Below the pieces are notes generated by a model. It had not been told where the DNA came from. It worked only from the letters and a program-made list of their open reading frames with translations, and did no database searches. DNA of 64,000 bases, from positions 372,001-436,000 of the forward strand of contig CP103037.1 of NCBI GenBank assembly GCA_024752435.1, written 5' to 3'. Below, piece after piece: positions 1-11,372 of this stretch. Source of the stretch: Allantophomopsis cytisporea (taxonomy: Eukaryota > Ascomycota > Leotiomycetes > Phacidiales > Phacidiaceae). Within the stretch, counting starts at the first letter, position 1. Every line of letters starts with the position of its first letter. Position numbers and translations under genes: made by a program.

Positions 1-129
1 TCTTGTATCGAAGAACTGAAGGATAATGATCTCTGTTTGGAGAGAACTCCCCTTTATCCATGTACGAAATTTGTGGCAGATGATGTAATACATTATGGAG
101 AGGGTATGAAAAAGGCAGATAATGGGTGA
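1..129 (+). CDS. possible 3' end of a gene cut by the window edge
   Basis: Frame 1 is open from the first base to a TGA at 127-129, giving about 42 residues with three cysteines and a plausible composition. It could be the last exon of a gene that begins outside the window. It is too short to assign to a family, and chance openness is quite possible. Confidence 0.2.
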   Translation, partial: SCIEELKDNDLCLERTPLYPCTKFVADDVIHYGEGMKKADNG

Positions 130-1836
130 ACTGCGAAGAAAAAAGCTCATATCAGATGCTGTACCGCAGACACTACCTGCTGGTTGGGCCATGGAATTTA
201 ATGCTAGAGGCACTAAACCCCAAAATGCTGACCACCAAGGTACAGTATTTGAAGTCATCTCTGTAACACAGGTTCAGTCAGTAGCCATTTCTCCCATGAA
301 AGATAAGCTTTAGTGCGAAATTACCTGTGTCTAAGTGAGTGGCGTTGGAGGGCGGTCGGTAGTACATATCATTAAGCCACATGTCAATAAATATTGATTC
401 AACTCAGTGATATTAGCTTGCTGCTGACAAGTAGATACTGAGCAGAAATCAGTGTAGATCCCACTTCTAGAGGGTTCAATATATAATCTAGCTCCTAGCG
501 TATAGAGCGAATCAAGTGCAGCCAAGAAAAGGCGTAAACTTATGCGCTGCGGGATTCGGGCACTATTGATCCTTGTTGACTACCCATGAATATTTACTCA
601 GAATTGTTTATGCGTCGCTTGGAACTAAGCCTTGTTCAGCGTTATGGCCTGCTGTATGTAAGCAAATGATCAAAATAAGGCTGTAGGATGTGCTCACATA
701 TTCATGCTTGTAAGATCGACAAGCTTGTTATATACCTTGACTATTCGACTCGCAACCCTAATTCGCAGAGCAATGATGGTGGAGTAAGTTGTTGAGTATG
801 TATTTATGTGCTTCCTATATATGTATGAGATCAAACCAGCCAACCGAGATGCTTGTATTTTTTTATGTACATATGTACACACATACATACATACAACCAT
901 ACATACATAAGCGCTCGACGACCACCGACTACATGTAGCAGCACGCTTTCACTATCACAGAAATTGCGAGAAATTAGCATAGTCGTTATTCTGCAGATAT
1001 TTCTGCCTATGCAATTCTAATTGCACAAAAGACATTGCAAACTTTCTGGTTACATATATTTATCCAATAGTCAACTGAATAATGGGCTTGGATACTTTGC
1101 TCATGTGGTACATTGGTCTATCTGAAGTCGTACTCGAAGATTTATTCCGACTCTTGATACTTCAACCGCATTTTACTTGTTTTCACAAAGAATGATAAGC
1201 GATTTCGCGGTCTATACAAATCCAACAGGTACTCTCATCTTAAATACTAAGCGAGGGGAGCATGATCTTGATATATAGATCATTCAATCGAGAACTCATA
1301 ACAATTGTGTTATTTCTAACAATCAGCATTGACATCAAGCTTTCGCGTCCCCCTAATATAGTTCCAATCCAATTTTCTAGCCATAACCCTCCACCCGGCC
1401 ATGCCAGTAAGACTAGGTAGGAAAAAGAGTTTAATCTCAAACTTGTTCTACTTGTATACGTCCTTGGAATACTCTTGGGAAAGAATTGACTACCGCTATC
1501 GACAGAAGAATAAGGCATGGTGGCTCGACAGAATACACAGACTGTAACTCGCATATTCATAGATTGGGATATGGCCTTGATATGGGTAAATCCAAATTTC
1601 GAATTTATGGTCGATGCGTAGACTGGAAAACTAACCCTTCGCCCTCATTTACATTCGGATATATTGCCGAAACTGATAAGGTAGACGAGAGTCTAAGCTG
1701 GCAGGCAAAGTTTCCAAGCTTATACATATACTTATAGAACATTAAGTGAAGTTAAAAGGGTTGGGGTTGAGAATTCTGATAAATATATACCTGGCAACTA
1801 TCGGGACTGTATGTAGTTAAGATATTATACAATCTC
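130..1836. other. intergenic, no gene recognised
   Basis: This stretch is AT-rich. Short open frames on both strands have no recognisable motif and no splice model joins them. A CATA/TACA microsatellite lies at about 871-910. The rest is taken as spacer and the 3' flank of the minus-strand aldolase. Confidence 0.5.
871..910. repeat. CATA/TACA microsatellite
   Basis: An imperfect tandem run of CATA units, interrupted by CAACC, lies in gene-free DNA. No function is suggested. Confidence 0.8.
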
Positions 1837-2936
1837 TTACTTTCCATATGGACCTGTCATCTTCGGAGCTGGTCCAGAGCCTTTTGCTGTTGCTAACGAG
1901 GCTGCGAGACCACTTGGAAGAACATGCATGTCGGTTGCAGCACTAATCATGTGGAATCCCATATCTGCATAGAACTTCGCTTGTTCACCACTAGCACAGA
2001 AGATACCTGCTCTCTTTCCAGCGTTGTTGGACGCCTTGAGAACCTTAGCAATGGCTTCCTCCAACTTTTCATGCATCTTGCCATTAAGAACCGGAAAGCC
2101 GATATTGTTTCCCAAGTCAAAAGGACCAACGAAAAGAACATCGATGCCTGGTACAGCAGCTATAGCATCCACAGCTTCAAGAGCCTCTTTCGTTTCAATT
2201 TGAACGCATGTGAGAAGTGCATCATTGGCTTGGGCAAGATAATCTGTGGAGCTAAGAGATGCGTGGAAGCGTTCCATGGGATATGGAGATCCGAAACCAC
2301 GCTTCCCTACTGGTGGGAATTTAGCTGATGAAACAACACTCTTGCAATCCTCGACAGTATAGATCAGAGGAACAAGGATTCCATGAGCACCTGCATCAAG
2401 CGCACCTATCATTCATTCTTTCAGCACGTGTATTGATCGATGGCTTGACCGTTCAGTCAGGACTTACGCTTAATCATCCATCCTTGTGTATCAGGAACCC
2501 TTACAATTGGGCTGACTCCACAAGCCGCAATTGCAGCTACAGCTTCATGCATGGCAGCATCTGCTCAATCATTAGCATAAAATTCGATTTGGGAACAGAA
2601 GAGAACTAAAAGACGTGGAAATAAAGGTGTTTGACATCTATCCGGGACTCTAGATGAATGATTGCGTTGGTCAATTGAGACGTGTTCGGAAATGTGTGAT
2701 GGGATCCACAAAAGCGACTTCATTCAATCGCAAGAAAAGTCAAATACAAATGGTTTTGTTGGCTACTTACCATCAATGTTTCCATGTTCTTGATCAACAA
2801 GAACCCAGTCGGCACCACTTCTTGCCATGACCCTTGAGACATTACTGCCGGGAATCATCTGCCAGACGCCCATACTCTGCTTTCCAGCCTTCAAGGCCTT
2901 CTGTAAGGTGTTTGCTTCTTGCATTGTGGCTGACAT
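1837..2936 (-). CDS. HpcH/HpaI aldolase/citrate lyase family protein
   Basis: Three exons (2936-2771, 2560-2468, 2405-1837) with GT-AG introns close into a 275-residue protein, the usual length for class II pyruvate aldolases of the HpcH/HpaI family. These are cytosolic, divalent-metal-dependent enzymes that cleave 2-keto-3-deoxy acids or related hydroxy-oxo acids. Visible signatures are the VDQEHGN segment on exon 1, the LDAGAHGILVP strand opening exon 3, the metal-binding region QIETKEALE, and VPGIDVLFVGPFDLG. ATG at 2934-2936 is the first in frame; a second lies four codons in. The gene is divergent from the FRG1-like gene, with 291 bp between the starts. The exact substrate cannot be read from sequence. 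Confidence 0.9.
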
Positions 2937-3227
2937 TAGACTTTAGTAGTACCAGAATATTTCGACCAGTCAATACAGATCTCAAAGCTTAAAGATTCAT
3001 GAAACTTATCTAACGAAATCTATTGAGTGCGGAAGATGTGTCGTTGGCATAGAATCCGAAAGATAAGGTCACGTCCCCCGCAGAAGGGATATGATGTATT
3101 GCCCCGCCTGCTGTTCGCTTGCTACCTTAGCCTGCAGTCCACACCATCGGCCGCAGCCGTGCTCCGTCATAGCTTTCTTATCGAACAATTTAGCCTCACA
3201 ACACGAGACCATACCAGAAACCTCAAC
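2937..3227. promoter_or_regulatory. shared divergent promoter region
   Basis: These 291 bp separate the start codons of the minus-strand aldolase and the plus-strand FRG1-like gene, so both core promoters and 5' leaders must fit here or overlap the genes. No specific operator is recognised. An open frame entering the FRG1 gene from 3027 starts with GTG and is treated as 5' leader. Confidence 0.5.
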
Positions 3228-4093
3228 ATGGTGAAACCACTCTCCTTCAAGGGCGACAAGAAAGTCAAGAAGCGCAAGCGCGTCGACACGGAAGAGAAGT
3301 TTGGCGAATCGAAAGGAAAACAAGAGGTTGCGGAGACGCCCGCGACGAAGGGAGACGAACAAGACGATGATACTTGGGTGTCGGCGGAATCTGTCAATGA
3401 TATTGTTGGGCCTGTGATACTAGTCCTACCATCTGAGCCGCCAAGTTGTATTGCATGCGATCCCAATGGAAAGGTGTTTGCTAGCTCACTAGAGAATATC
3501 ATTGACGGGGACCCTTCGACGGCGGAACCGCACGATGTTAGACAAGTCTGGGTCGCGAATAGAGTTGCGGGTTCGGAGAGCTTTACGTTCAAGGGGCACC
3601 ATGGCAAGTAAGTTTTCGATCTATAATCAATCTTCGACAGAGGCTAATTTTCAGATACCTGAGTTGCGACAAATTTGCAGTCCTAAGCGCAGATACTGAA
3701 GCTGTGTCGCCGCTCGAAAGATTCAACGCGATCCCTACTGCCGATACACCGGGCACCTTCCAGATTGAAACCTTGCGCGAGACATTACTCACTATTAAAC
3801 CCTCGACTTCTTCGAAAGCCAATGCGCCACCCGAGATTCGTGGCGATGCTGAAAATATCACATTCAACACCACTTTTAGGATACGCATGCAGGCGAGGTT
3901 CAAGCCGAAATTGAAGGCCAGCAAGGAGGAGAAAGCGAAGGAGAAGATTTCCAAAAAGGAACTGGAGGAGGCTGTGGGTAGGAAATTGGAGGATGATGAA
4001 GTTAGAAAGTTGAAGAAGGCTAGAAGGGAAGGGGATTACCATGAGGCATTGTTAGATATCAAGGTTAAGGGTAAGCATGATAAATATAGCTAA
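3228..4093 (+). CDS. FRG1-like family protein
   Basis: Two exons (3228-3607, 3655-4093) joined over a 47-nt GT-AG intron encode 272 residues. The N-terminus is lysine-rich (KKVKKRKRV), resembling a nuclear localisation signal. A beta-trefoil/fascin-like core follows, with the family hallmark HGKYLSCD across the splice junction and a VLSADTEAVSP segment. The C-terminus, KKARREGDYHEALLDIKVK, is the conserved FRG1 tail. FRG1 proteins are nuclear or nucleolar and linked to pre-mRNA processing and, in animals, actin bundling. Length and architecture match fungal orthologues. It is convergent with the short-chain dehydrogenase downstream. Confidence 0.93.
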
Positions 4094-5310
4094 GGCTCAC
4101 AATGCTTGGTTCTAGGAGTTGAGGTTGGCCTTTTTTGTGAAGAAACAAATTAGAGATCCCAGGCAACACGACAAGTCACTCCTTCAAAGGTATAGGACTA
4201 ATTATGTCAGTGACGTTTGGAGTTACTCGGGTAGATTTAAGAGCTGAGATGAAGCAGAACACTCGATAAGGCAAAATACATCTGAATGTCAAGATTCAAA
4301 TAACAAGGTGTCGTGACCTAATAGCTTTTTGATGGTAACTGTAGTGCATGTTATAACTTGATTGACTTTGGGCCGCTATACTACGTTATTAACAATGAAG
4401 GATATCGAACGTATTTTATAGCATTGTATAACCTGTACTTTAGTCTAAGCAGTACACACGATTTTGCTACTTGAGCTTACTGTTGCTAATTGCACTTGAA
4501 CTTGTATACTTTGGATTGATTATTATACGCAAATAAAAAAGGAAAGCAGCGACGGTATAGGAGCGAAAGCATTTTCAGAGAATACAAAATTGTAGCTGCA
4601 TTTCGTTATCATGCACCCTACTCAAGGCCATCTATAGGCTATCTATAGTCTACTGATCAACAAATCCACCAGTGCATATACATTTTGTTTGTTTCAAATT
4701 CTAGGTTATTCATCTTACCAGCGCGTCATCGTGGCGTCAATCCGTATTCATTATGGAACATGCTTGAAGGATCAAATATATTTCCGATTACTCAAGTACA
4801 TGGCGGGTGTCGATCATGGCCTGGTTCGTTTTCTCTCTACGATTTGATGTGGTTTATAGTAGCTTCGGCATCCCTTTTTGGCTACTAGTCTAGTATCGTT
4901 AAGTTGCTGCTTTAAGTTGAGTCATCTTCTAGTTAGCGTGGATTCAGACTCTTGCAACTGCTTAGCAAGTCTATTATGTCGTCTGATGAAGGTTTAGAGA
5001 TTCAGGCTAAGATTTAGCGGTTTTGGCTGAAATACGACGAAGAGAGCAACAGTCCGAGAAGAGAGAGATCAACTTCTCAGACGGAGTGTCATTGGCTTGG
5101 GCAGTAGAAACTATGTGTGTCTTTAAATCTGAATAGGGGGCAGGTTTTGGATTCCTGTTGATGAGAGTCGGTTCCGGCCTCTTATTGTAACGATTCATTT
5201 ACTATCAAGATATTGAGTGAGGTAACTTCGTCTTCAGGTATAGCTATTATCCTTCTGTTTTCCAAGAAAAAAAACTTTTAATAAGCTGTCGTGAGATATA
5301 ATTCGCCTAT
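4094..5310. other. intergenic between convergent genes
   Basis: This holds the 3' flanks of the FRG1-like gene and the dehydrogenase. It is AT-rich, with no coding signal, tRNA or repeat that I could identify. Confidence 0.5.
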
Positions 5311-6296
5311 TTACAAAACAAGTCTCACTTTCAACTTATCACCTTCGACAATTTCCTTCTCGCGGGAAATGAACTCTGGCATATCCCAGGTGCAGCTTAT
5401 GTATCTGCCAGCCAGCCATTCTCTCTTCTCTTGTGTCAGAAACACCATGGTGTCTGAAGCGAGCTCAACAGTATCCACAAGAACTATCAGTCTATTAGCC
5501 TCTTTCTATATACAAGTAATGATATGAATACTTACTAGCATGAAATTCCTTAGTCATGCCTAAACTCAAATCGGTTACAATAGCTCCAGGATGAACAGAA
5601 TAGGCTAATAAGCCATCATCACCATAATCGACGTTCAAGAACTCGGTGAATCGCAGGAGCGCAAATTTCGATGTCTGGTACGAACTTGCAGTAGGAGCTA
5701 AGCCGTGAGCTGCAATAGAGCTAACGTTGACGATAGTCTTGTCACCGCCTTTTAGCAATAGTGGGATCATTGCCTTGGAGACCCAGTACACGCCACGAAT
5801 ATTGATCTCCCAGGTCTTCCAATACTCATTCTCATCACCAAGCAATATCGGTGCAAACTTTTCTAGATAACCGGCATTGTTGATGAGAATATCCAGGCGT
5901 CCAAATTCTTTCTCAGTGAGCTTGGCAGCTTCAACTACGGATGCATGGTCTGTGACATCGAGCTTGTGCTTTATAACCTGTGGAGCGGGGTGACCAGCCT
6001 TTGTGGCGGCAGCGATAACATCGTCTTGTATAGTTGCAGAAAGAGATCGAGCACCGAGGCCGATTTGTGAGGCGCCGGCTGTGGCGTACGCAAGAGCCAA
6101 CGCAAGTCCAACTCCTTTGGAGGCACCAGTAATGTAGACAGATTTACCTTTGCAATTGGATTTCAAGGGAGCGATAGCAGGATAAGTGTCGTTATGGATC
6201 TCCTTTGTGAAGTCCAAGCCTAGAAAGTCAGCATTGAAAGCTCTCAAGATTTATAGTCATACCTAATGGAGGATCAACTGGTGGGTAACTTGGCAT
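5311..6296 (-). CDS. short-chain dehydrogenase/reductase (SDR)
   Basis: Three exons (6296-6263, 6219-5536, 5483-5311) give a 296-residue classical SDR, a soluble NAD(P)-dependent oxidoreductase. The Rossmann glycine motif TGASKGVG, the NNAG motif, and the catalytic Ser plus YQTSK triad are all present. The first exon is only 34 nt and is followed by a 43-nt intron. This start was chosen because exon 1 (MPSYPPVDPPLG) splices in frame onto LDFTKEIHND, whereas the longer open frame to 6247 reads through the intron. A 52-nt intron near the C-terminus would otherwise give a false stop. The substrate is unknown and no pathway partner lies next to it. Confidence 0.9.
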
Positions 6297-7914
6297 GTTG
6301 ACTTAACGTATCTCTTTAGTAGTTTGATATTGGGATTGTTGAGCTTTATGGTCGGGTATGGAATGAAACTAATATATGTTTCCTTTTATAATGCTCAAGA
6401 AGAATCAAATCTCGTCACTCGAACACGATTGCAAACAGGCATTGATCAAACCTGACCAATTAGCTCATCTAAATACCTTAATATCTACTTTAGTGGCCGA
6501 TCAACTTATCGCGCATCACGCTCAGGTGGACACCGGACTTGGGTACAATCTACTGTAGTGAGGAAATGGGAAAGAGATTTTAGTCGCACCCAATAATTAT
6601 GCTAGACTTCCGAAAAATCGGACTTAAAATCTGGACTTAGAATCTGGACCATCGGGGATATACAGTAAGTCCGCGGTATAGGAACCCATAGCTAGACGAA
6701 GCCTACTATAACGCGGACCTACCGTAGCTTGATTGAGGGTTCTCTCTAATGCTGTGGATATCCTTTGAATACTATATTCAGAAGAGATCTACAATTTGGC
6801 CCATCAATTTTACGTCCTGTGCTGTATTTCCACTTTTAAAAAGCTGACAGATGGAGACGTCATATGAATTGTGGAAACCCTTGCACTGGCAACAAGCTCC
6901 AGTTGTATATAATAGTTACTTGATTTTGACCCACCTCTAAGGTCTGTCCTGCTTATCGACATACCACCTTTTGGTCTGACCCACAACATCGCCATTTTTC
7001 AGGCGAGGATGAGCCAAGGAACCCTTAGAGTTGCGGGCTCATGCTAAGCTCTACACAGTAGTCTCCTCTACGCATATAGATATTTTGGTATTGCTTGACA
7101 GAGGAGGCGGGAATTGCGAGCTTAACATTGAGGGCTTGGTCCTGAAATGGAGTTTTATATGGTACATGGACGCTCTATTACGTTGTCCGACGAGATTTGA
7201 ATGAAGGGTATGTCGAAGACTGGGCCAGAAGTTCTATGTTAATGACTGGACTCTACTCTACGGATTAGAGCATGGCAATTTGGGTGGTTTACTGGATATT
7301 CGAGAGTGGTTCAGTGCTCTCAATATTCTGGCTTACTAAGCTCACGTCGTGATCGTCGTGATCCAAGTGACACAATTTACAGGCCCACCATGAATGCCTT
7401 GTCCTGCCTGGAGAGTGATTTTGGAAGCGAGGGCGCAGGTGGTCAGTGTCCAGGTTCAAGCTTTGCCATGGTGCCAGTTCCACTTCAATTTGAATTCTAT
7501 TATTTTATTGGTGGCGCTGGTTTCAAGGTCAGAAACTCGGGGATCTGCTACAGAGCTGGCAGAAAGATTTCAGTATTTTTATGATTAATATATATGTATG
7601 TACTACTGATTTTCTACTGATTTTCTACTAGCTTGACATTTTAAAATATATATATATATAGTTTACAAATCAATGGTTCGATTCTGTAAAGATTACTGAA
7701 GCTCTATGAAATCATACTAATCGATCTATTTGGAGGAAAGTAGAAAAAGCATTAATCTTAGCATGAAGCAATCATGATAAGTTTCATGAGAAAAAACAAT
7801 CATATCAGTTTTAGCAATCATCAAAAAGGTTGTGATTTGTACAAAGTTCCTAAACTTGGTACATACTGATTGATGTTATGCGGCATCCGTTTACATACTC
7901 ACTGGTGATACTAC
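6297..7914. other. intergenic, no gene recognised
   Basis: Between the start of the SDR and the stop of the HAD hydrolase I see only short open frames without motifs, and a TA-dinucleotide run at about 7645-7660. No promoter element can be named. Confidence 0.5.
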
Positions 7915-8640
7915 CTATAACTTCAAAATTGCTTCATCTAACTCCCGCATATCATCAAGATACGCATCATTCTCTCCCCTGATAGCCTCCTGATCTTCCA
8001 GTATATCATCCGTCCATCTCCTCACATATACAGTCTTCATACCCACTGCTTTTGCGCCTCGTAAATCATAAGCGTGCGCAGCCACTGTAACACACTCATC
8101 CGCCCGTAATTTGAGTAGTTCCAACGCCCTGAGATAATTTTCAGGAGCGGGTTTATAATGACCCAACAATTCGCTCGAGAATGGCATATCAAACTTCAAG
8201 CCCGATGATCGCAGCAGATTGAGCTGCAGCCGCGTAGTTCCATTCGCATGTACGTAGATCTCCCATCCACGCTCTCTGAGCTTCTGAAGCGCCTCGGCCA
8301 CGTCGGGCCATGCTTTCTGGGCGTGCCATGCCGCAACTGCCTTCTCCTGTACGTCCGGCGTGAAGTGAAGCTTGATGTCTGGATGCTTGTCCAGTACGTC
8401 GAGGAGGGTTCGTCGGTGAGTGATGTCAATGTTTTCTGTGGGCTCGCCGCTGCGGATCCGAGCTGCGTTTGCGTCGAAGTAAGTTTGTCGCCATTCTAGG
8501 GCGAAGTTGGACTTCGCATCTTGAGAGAGAGCAGAGGGAAGGATGGACAAGATGCTAGAATGCCAGTCCAGACATGTACCCATGAAGTCGAAGAGGATTG
8601 CTTTGGTTTGTCCTTTCTGGCTGGTTGGTAGATTCGACAT
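7915..8640 (-). CDS. haloacid dehalogenase-like (HAD) hydrolase, type II dehalogenase group
   Basis: A single exon encodes 241 residues. HAD motif I is FDFMGTCLD, with the nucleophilic Asp and, instead of the second Asp seen in phosphatases, a Met, as in 2-haloacid dehalogenase-type members. Motif II is YVHANGT, motif III has the lysine in HYKPAPENY, and motif IV is VAAHAYDLRGAKAVGM. The family uses an aspartyl-ester intermediate on 2-haloacids or small phosphorylated compounds; the substrate here is unknown. ATG 8638-8640 was preferred over the frame extending to 8853, because the extension does not resemble the family and the HAD core begins about 15 residues after this Met. Confidence 0.9.
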   Translation of the reverse strand: MSNLPTSQKGQTKAILFDFMGTCLDWHSSILSILPSALSQDAKSNFALEWRQTYFDANAARIRSGEPTENIDITHRRTLLDVLDKHPDIKLHFTPDVQEKAVAAWHAQKAWPDVAEALQKLRERGWEIYVHANGTTRLQLNLLRSSGLKFDMPFSSELLGHYKPAPENYLRALELLKLRADECVTVAAHAYDLRGAKAVGMKTVYVRRWTDDILEDQEAIRGENDAYLDDMRELDEAILKL

Positions 8641-9597
8641 AGTTTTCTGTTTTTGCCCCTTGTGAAATTTCTCTACGTAGAAATAATTAGATAGGTGCTG
8701 TTGAGAAATGAAGAGTGTGGATTGTTGACCGTCAGCGTCATGTAAAAGGCGTATGACAGCGGGGTTGCGAGATGGGCTATTTATAGTTTTTACGGTATCG
8801 TGAGTCCGTCGGCCATTGTTGCCTATTATTAAATTTCGCCCTCGCCCTTTCACTGCCCTGCCTGCTCCTTATCATCATCACGTATAGCGAAAGGACTTTT
8901 AATATAGTATTAAAATATATGGTCTACTTATGTCTTTGATAACGATCGTCTGTTTTTGGAGGAGCTAGAGCTTGATAGAAAAGTTCAGAGGCAGAGAATT
9001 CAAACATATCGAGGTAGCCAACATCTCAGTATATACTGGAAAATGACTTGTCTTGTGGAGGTGATGAAAATCCAATTGGAATCATGATTCTTAGCATACT
9101 AAATCATCAAATATGCAAAGTGTTATCCCTCGTAAGCCTCCTCCCTTTATTCTTAGACAGCAAGCCAAAGATTGAGATGCCTACGCACTTACAAAGGCTC
9201 AGAGAGCTAGCTGAAGAATATAAAATAAGCAACTAGAAACAAGAGAAGGCAGTGATATATATTATGATTATACTAAAATTCTCTTGAACTTGTACAAAAG
9301 AAGTTGATTACGATCAAGAAGAAACGTTCTTTTAGTCGACACCCGAATCAAGTGGCTCTGTTCCTTTATTTGACTGGCCCTCCTGAAATCGACCTCAGGC
9401 TTTGCTGAATCCTCTGGTTCTGTCATTTCTCTGATTTTGCCACTCCAACAGGAATTTCTCCCATGAGAGTGTCTGAAACGGCTATTCCCCCTTTCCCCTC
9501 ATAAATCACACCCTAACCCCATACTGCTATGTACGGCTTTGAAAGATCTCTTGCGGTAGCGAGCTCGTATAATCTGAAATCCCACATCGATATGACC
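8641..9597. other. intergenic, no gene recognised
   Basis: This is the upstream flank of the HAD gene and downstream flank of the P450 gene. Short open frames only; nothing with a motif. Confidence 0.5.
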
Positions 9598-11372
9598 CTA
9601 TGCCTTTACTCGTCTCGAGAGCTTCATTGGAATATCGTACTGGTACACAAACCAAGCTGTGTGATATCTCCATTGATGATTATCATCCACAAGTTTGATC
9701 TAGAATGTCAGTTAACTCTTCGCTTTTCTTAATCCAGCAGTTCCTTTATACTCACATCGAATGAGCTATACAAAGTAGCAATCAACTTGTAAATCTCCAG
9801 CATCGAAAGATACTTCCCCATACAAACTCTATTGCCTCCTCCAAAGACAAATTCTACCACCTCTTTCATCTTCCTATGCCTATTGGTGAACTCATTCTCA
9901 GTCTCTCCATCTTTCTTCAGCCATCGATCAGGGTTGAATTGATCAACATCCTCGCCAAAGATCTCGATGTTTCGGTTCGTAACAGCAGGGTTGATACCGA
10001 TATTTGTTCCACCAGGGACGAAACGCCCATCTGGGAGTGTAAAGCCAGATTCGGGAACGATACGTTCAAAGACCATTGCAATACCGGGATTGATGCGTAA
10101 AGCTTCGCGGATGACAGCATCCAGGTAGGTGAGGCCTTGAATGCTTTTCCATTGCGCAGGCAGGGAAAGCTCAGCGGAGTCGAGCTCGGAGACAAGTCTG
10201 TTGTATGCCGAAGCGTTTTTGGAGAGGTAGTAAACTATTGCGCGCATAGAAGCTGAGGTGGTGTCTCCCCCAGCGAGGATGTTGAGCATGAGATAGTTCA
10301 CAATTTGATTGTCGTCGATCATATCGGGGTAGGTTTCCTTGAGTTTCAGATACTTATCTAGAGAGTGTTCAACGCCGTCACTGCCTGCTTCTTGGCCCTT
10401 TGAAGCAAGCTCTTGTTGGTATTTAGCGACAACGTTGAACGCGTATAAGACCCCGGTGAGTGTCGGTTTCGGCCCAATTCGCATGATAGGGTTTTTATCA
10501 AGGAGATAGTCAACCCATGGAATTTGAGAAATCTAATATGGTAAGTGTCTTGCGCAGCATAATGGAGGGGGAATAAGTACTGGCGCAAAATAGTAGAGGC
10601 CTTTCGTAGAATCGACGATAAGATTATCTACATCTTTCTCTTGATCAATGAAGCCATAGTGCCTCCCAAAGCTGATATTAGCTGTCACATCCCAAGCAAC
10701 TGTGATATCCAGTTAGTTGAGATGTTTCTTCCAACAGCGTGTACATAATGTATCATCGCAGATGTCTTACAGAAAGATAGCCATTCATCCATCATGCAGG
10801 GTTTTCCCGTATTTGGTTCATCCAAAAATTTAGCACTAAGCTTATCGGTAAGCTTGCTCAATGTTTCGTCGATGAGTGATTCCATTTTCAAGACCTGGGT
10901 CATAGTCCACAGACCGCGAATAGGCTTTATATATTTGTCATGCCAGTCATTGTCTTGGGTGTTGAATATATTCGACAGTCGTTGGCCGTTTATCAGAACA
11001 TCGTTTGGTCTATACATCTCACTCTGTACTTCGTCAGGACGTCAACTTCTCAGGAGATTTAGAGTTAGGTAGTACCTTCTTCCAGGCATTTTTAGTGCCG
11101 TAAATCGTTCTGATGAGACTCGGATCACTAATACTGATGGTATTCGGTCCAATGCGCACAGCAGAGCCATATTTTTGGTGCCATTGGACATTCGTCCGAT
11201 CAACATGCCCAGTCGTCGCCACAATAGCACGCCAGATGTTCGTGAACTTCGCCGCGAGAGGACCTGGGAATGCGCGCAATGGAGAAAAGAGAAATTCCCA
11301 AGAGATCAGGGCCGCAACTGAGCAGATGAGAGCCCAAAAGACCGAACCATTGATCTGCTCGAAGAAAGCCAT
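9598..11372 (-). CDS. cytochrome P450 monooxygenase
   Basis: Five exons (11372-11076, 11023-10771, 10699-10581, 10532-9756, 9699-9598), all with GT-AG introns, close into 515 residues, normal for a microsomal fungal P450. Residues 8-30 form the N-terminal membrane anchor, followed by the proline hinge RAFPGP. The I-helix oxygen-binding motif is AGGDTT, the K-helix ExxR is EALR, the PERF-like segment is FNPDRW, and the haem loop is FGGGNRVCMG with the axial Cys. The last 33 codons lie on a separate small exon; reading through that intron gives a false stop at about 9729. It is a haem-thiolate enzyme of the ER using a P450 reductase. The substrate is unknown, and no synthase or other cluster backbone gene is nearby. 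Confidence 0.94.

Noticed and set aside
8641..8853. N-terminal extension of the HAD hydrolase to 8853
   Set aside because: The added 71 residues show no family resemblance and the HAD core begins normally after the ATG at 8640.
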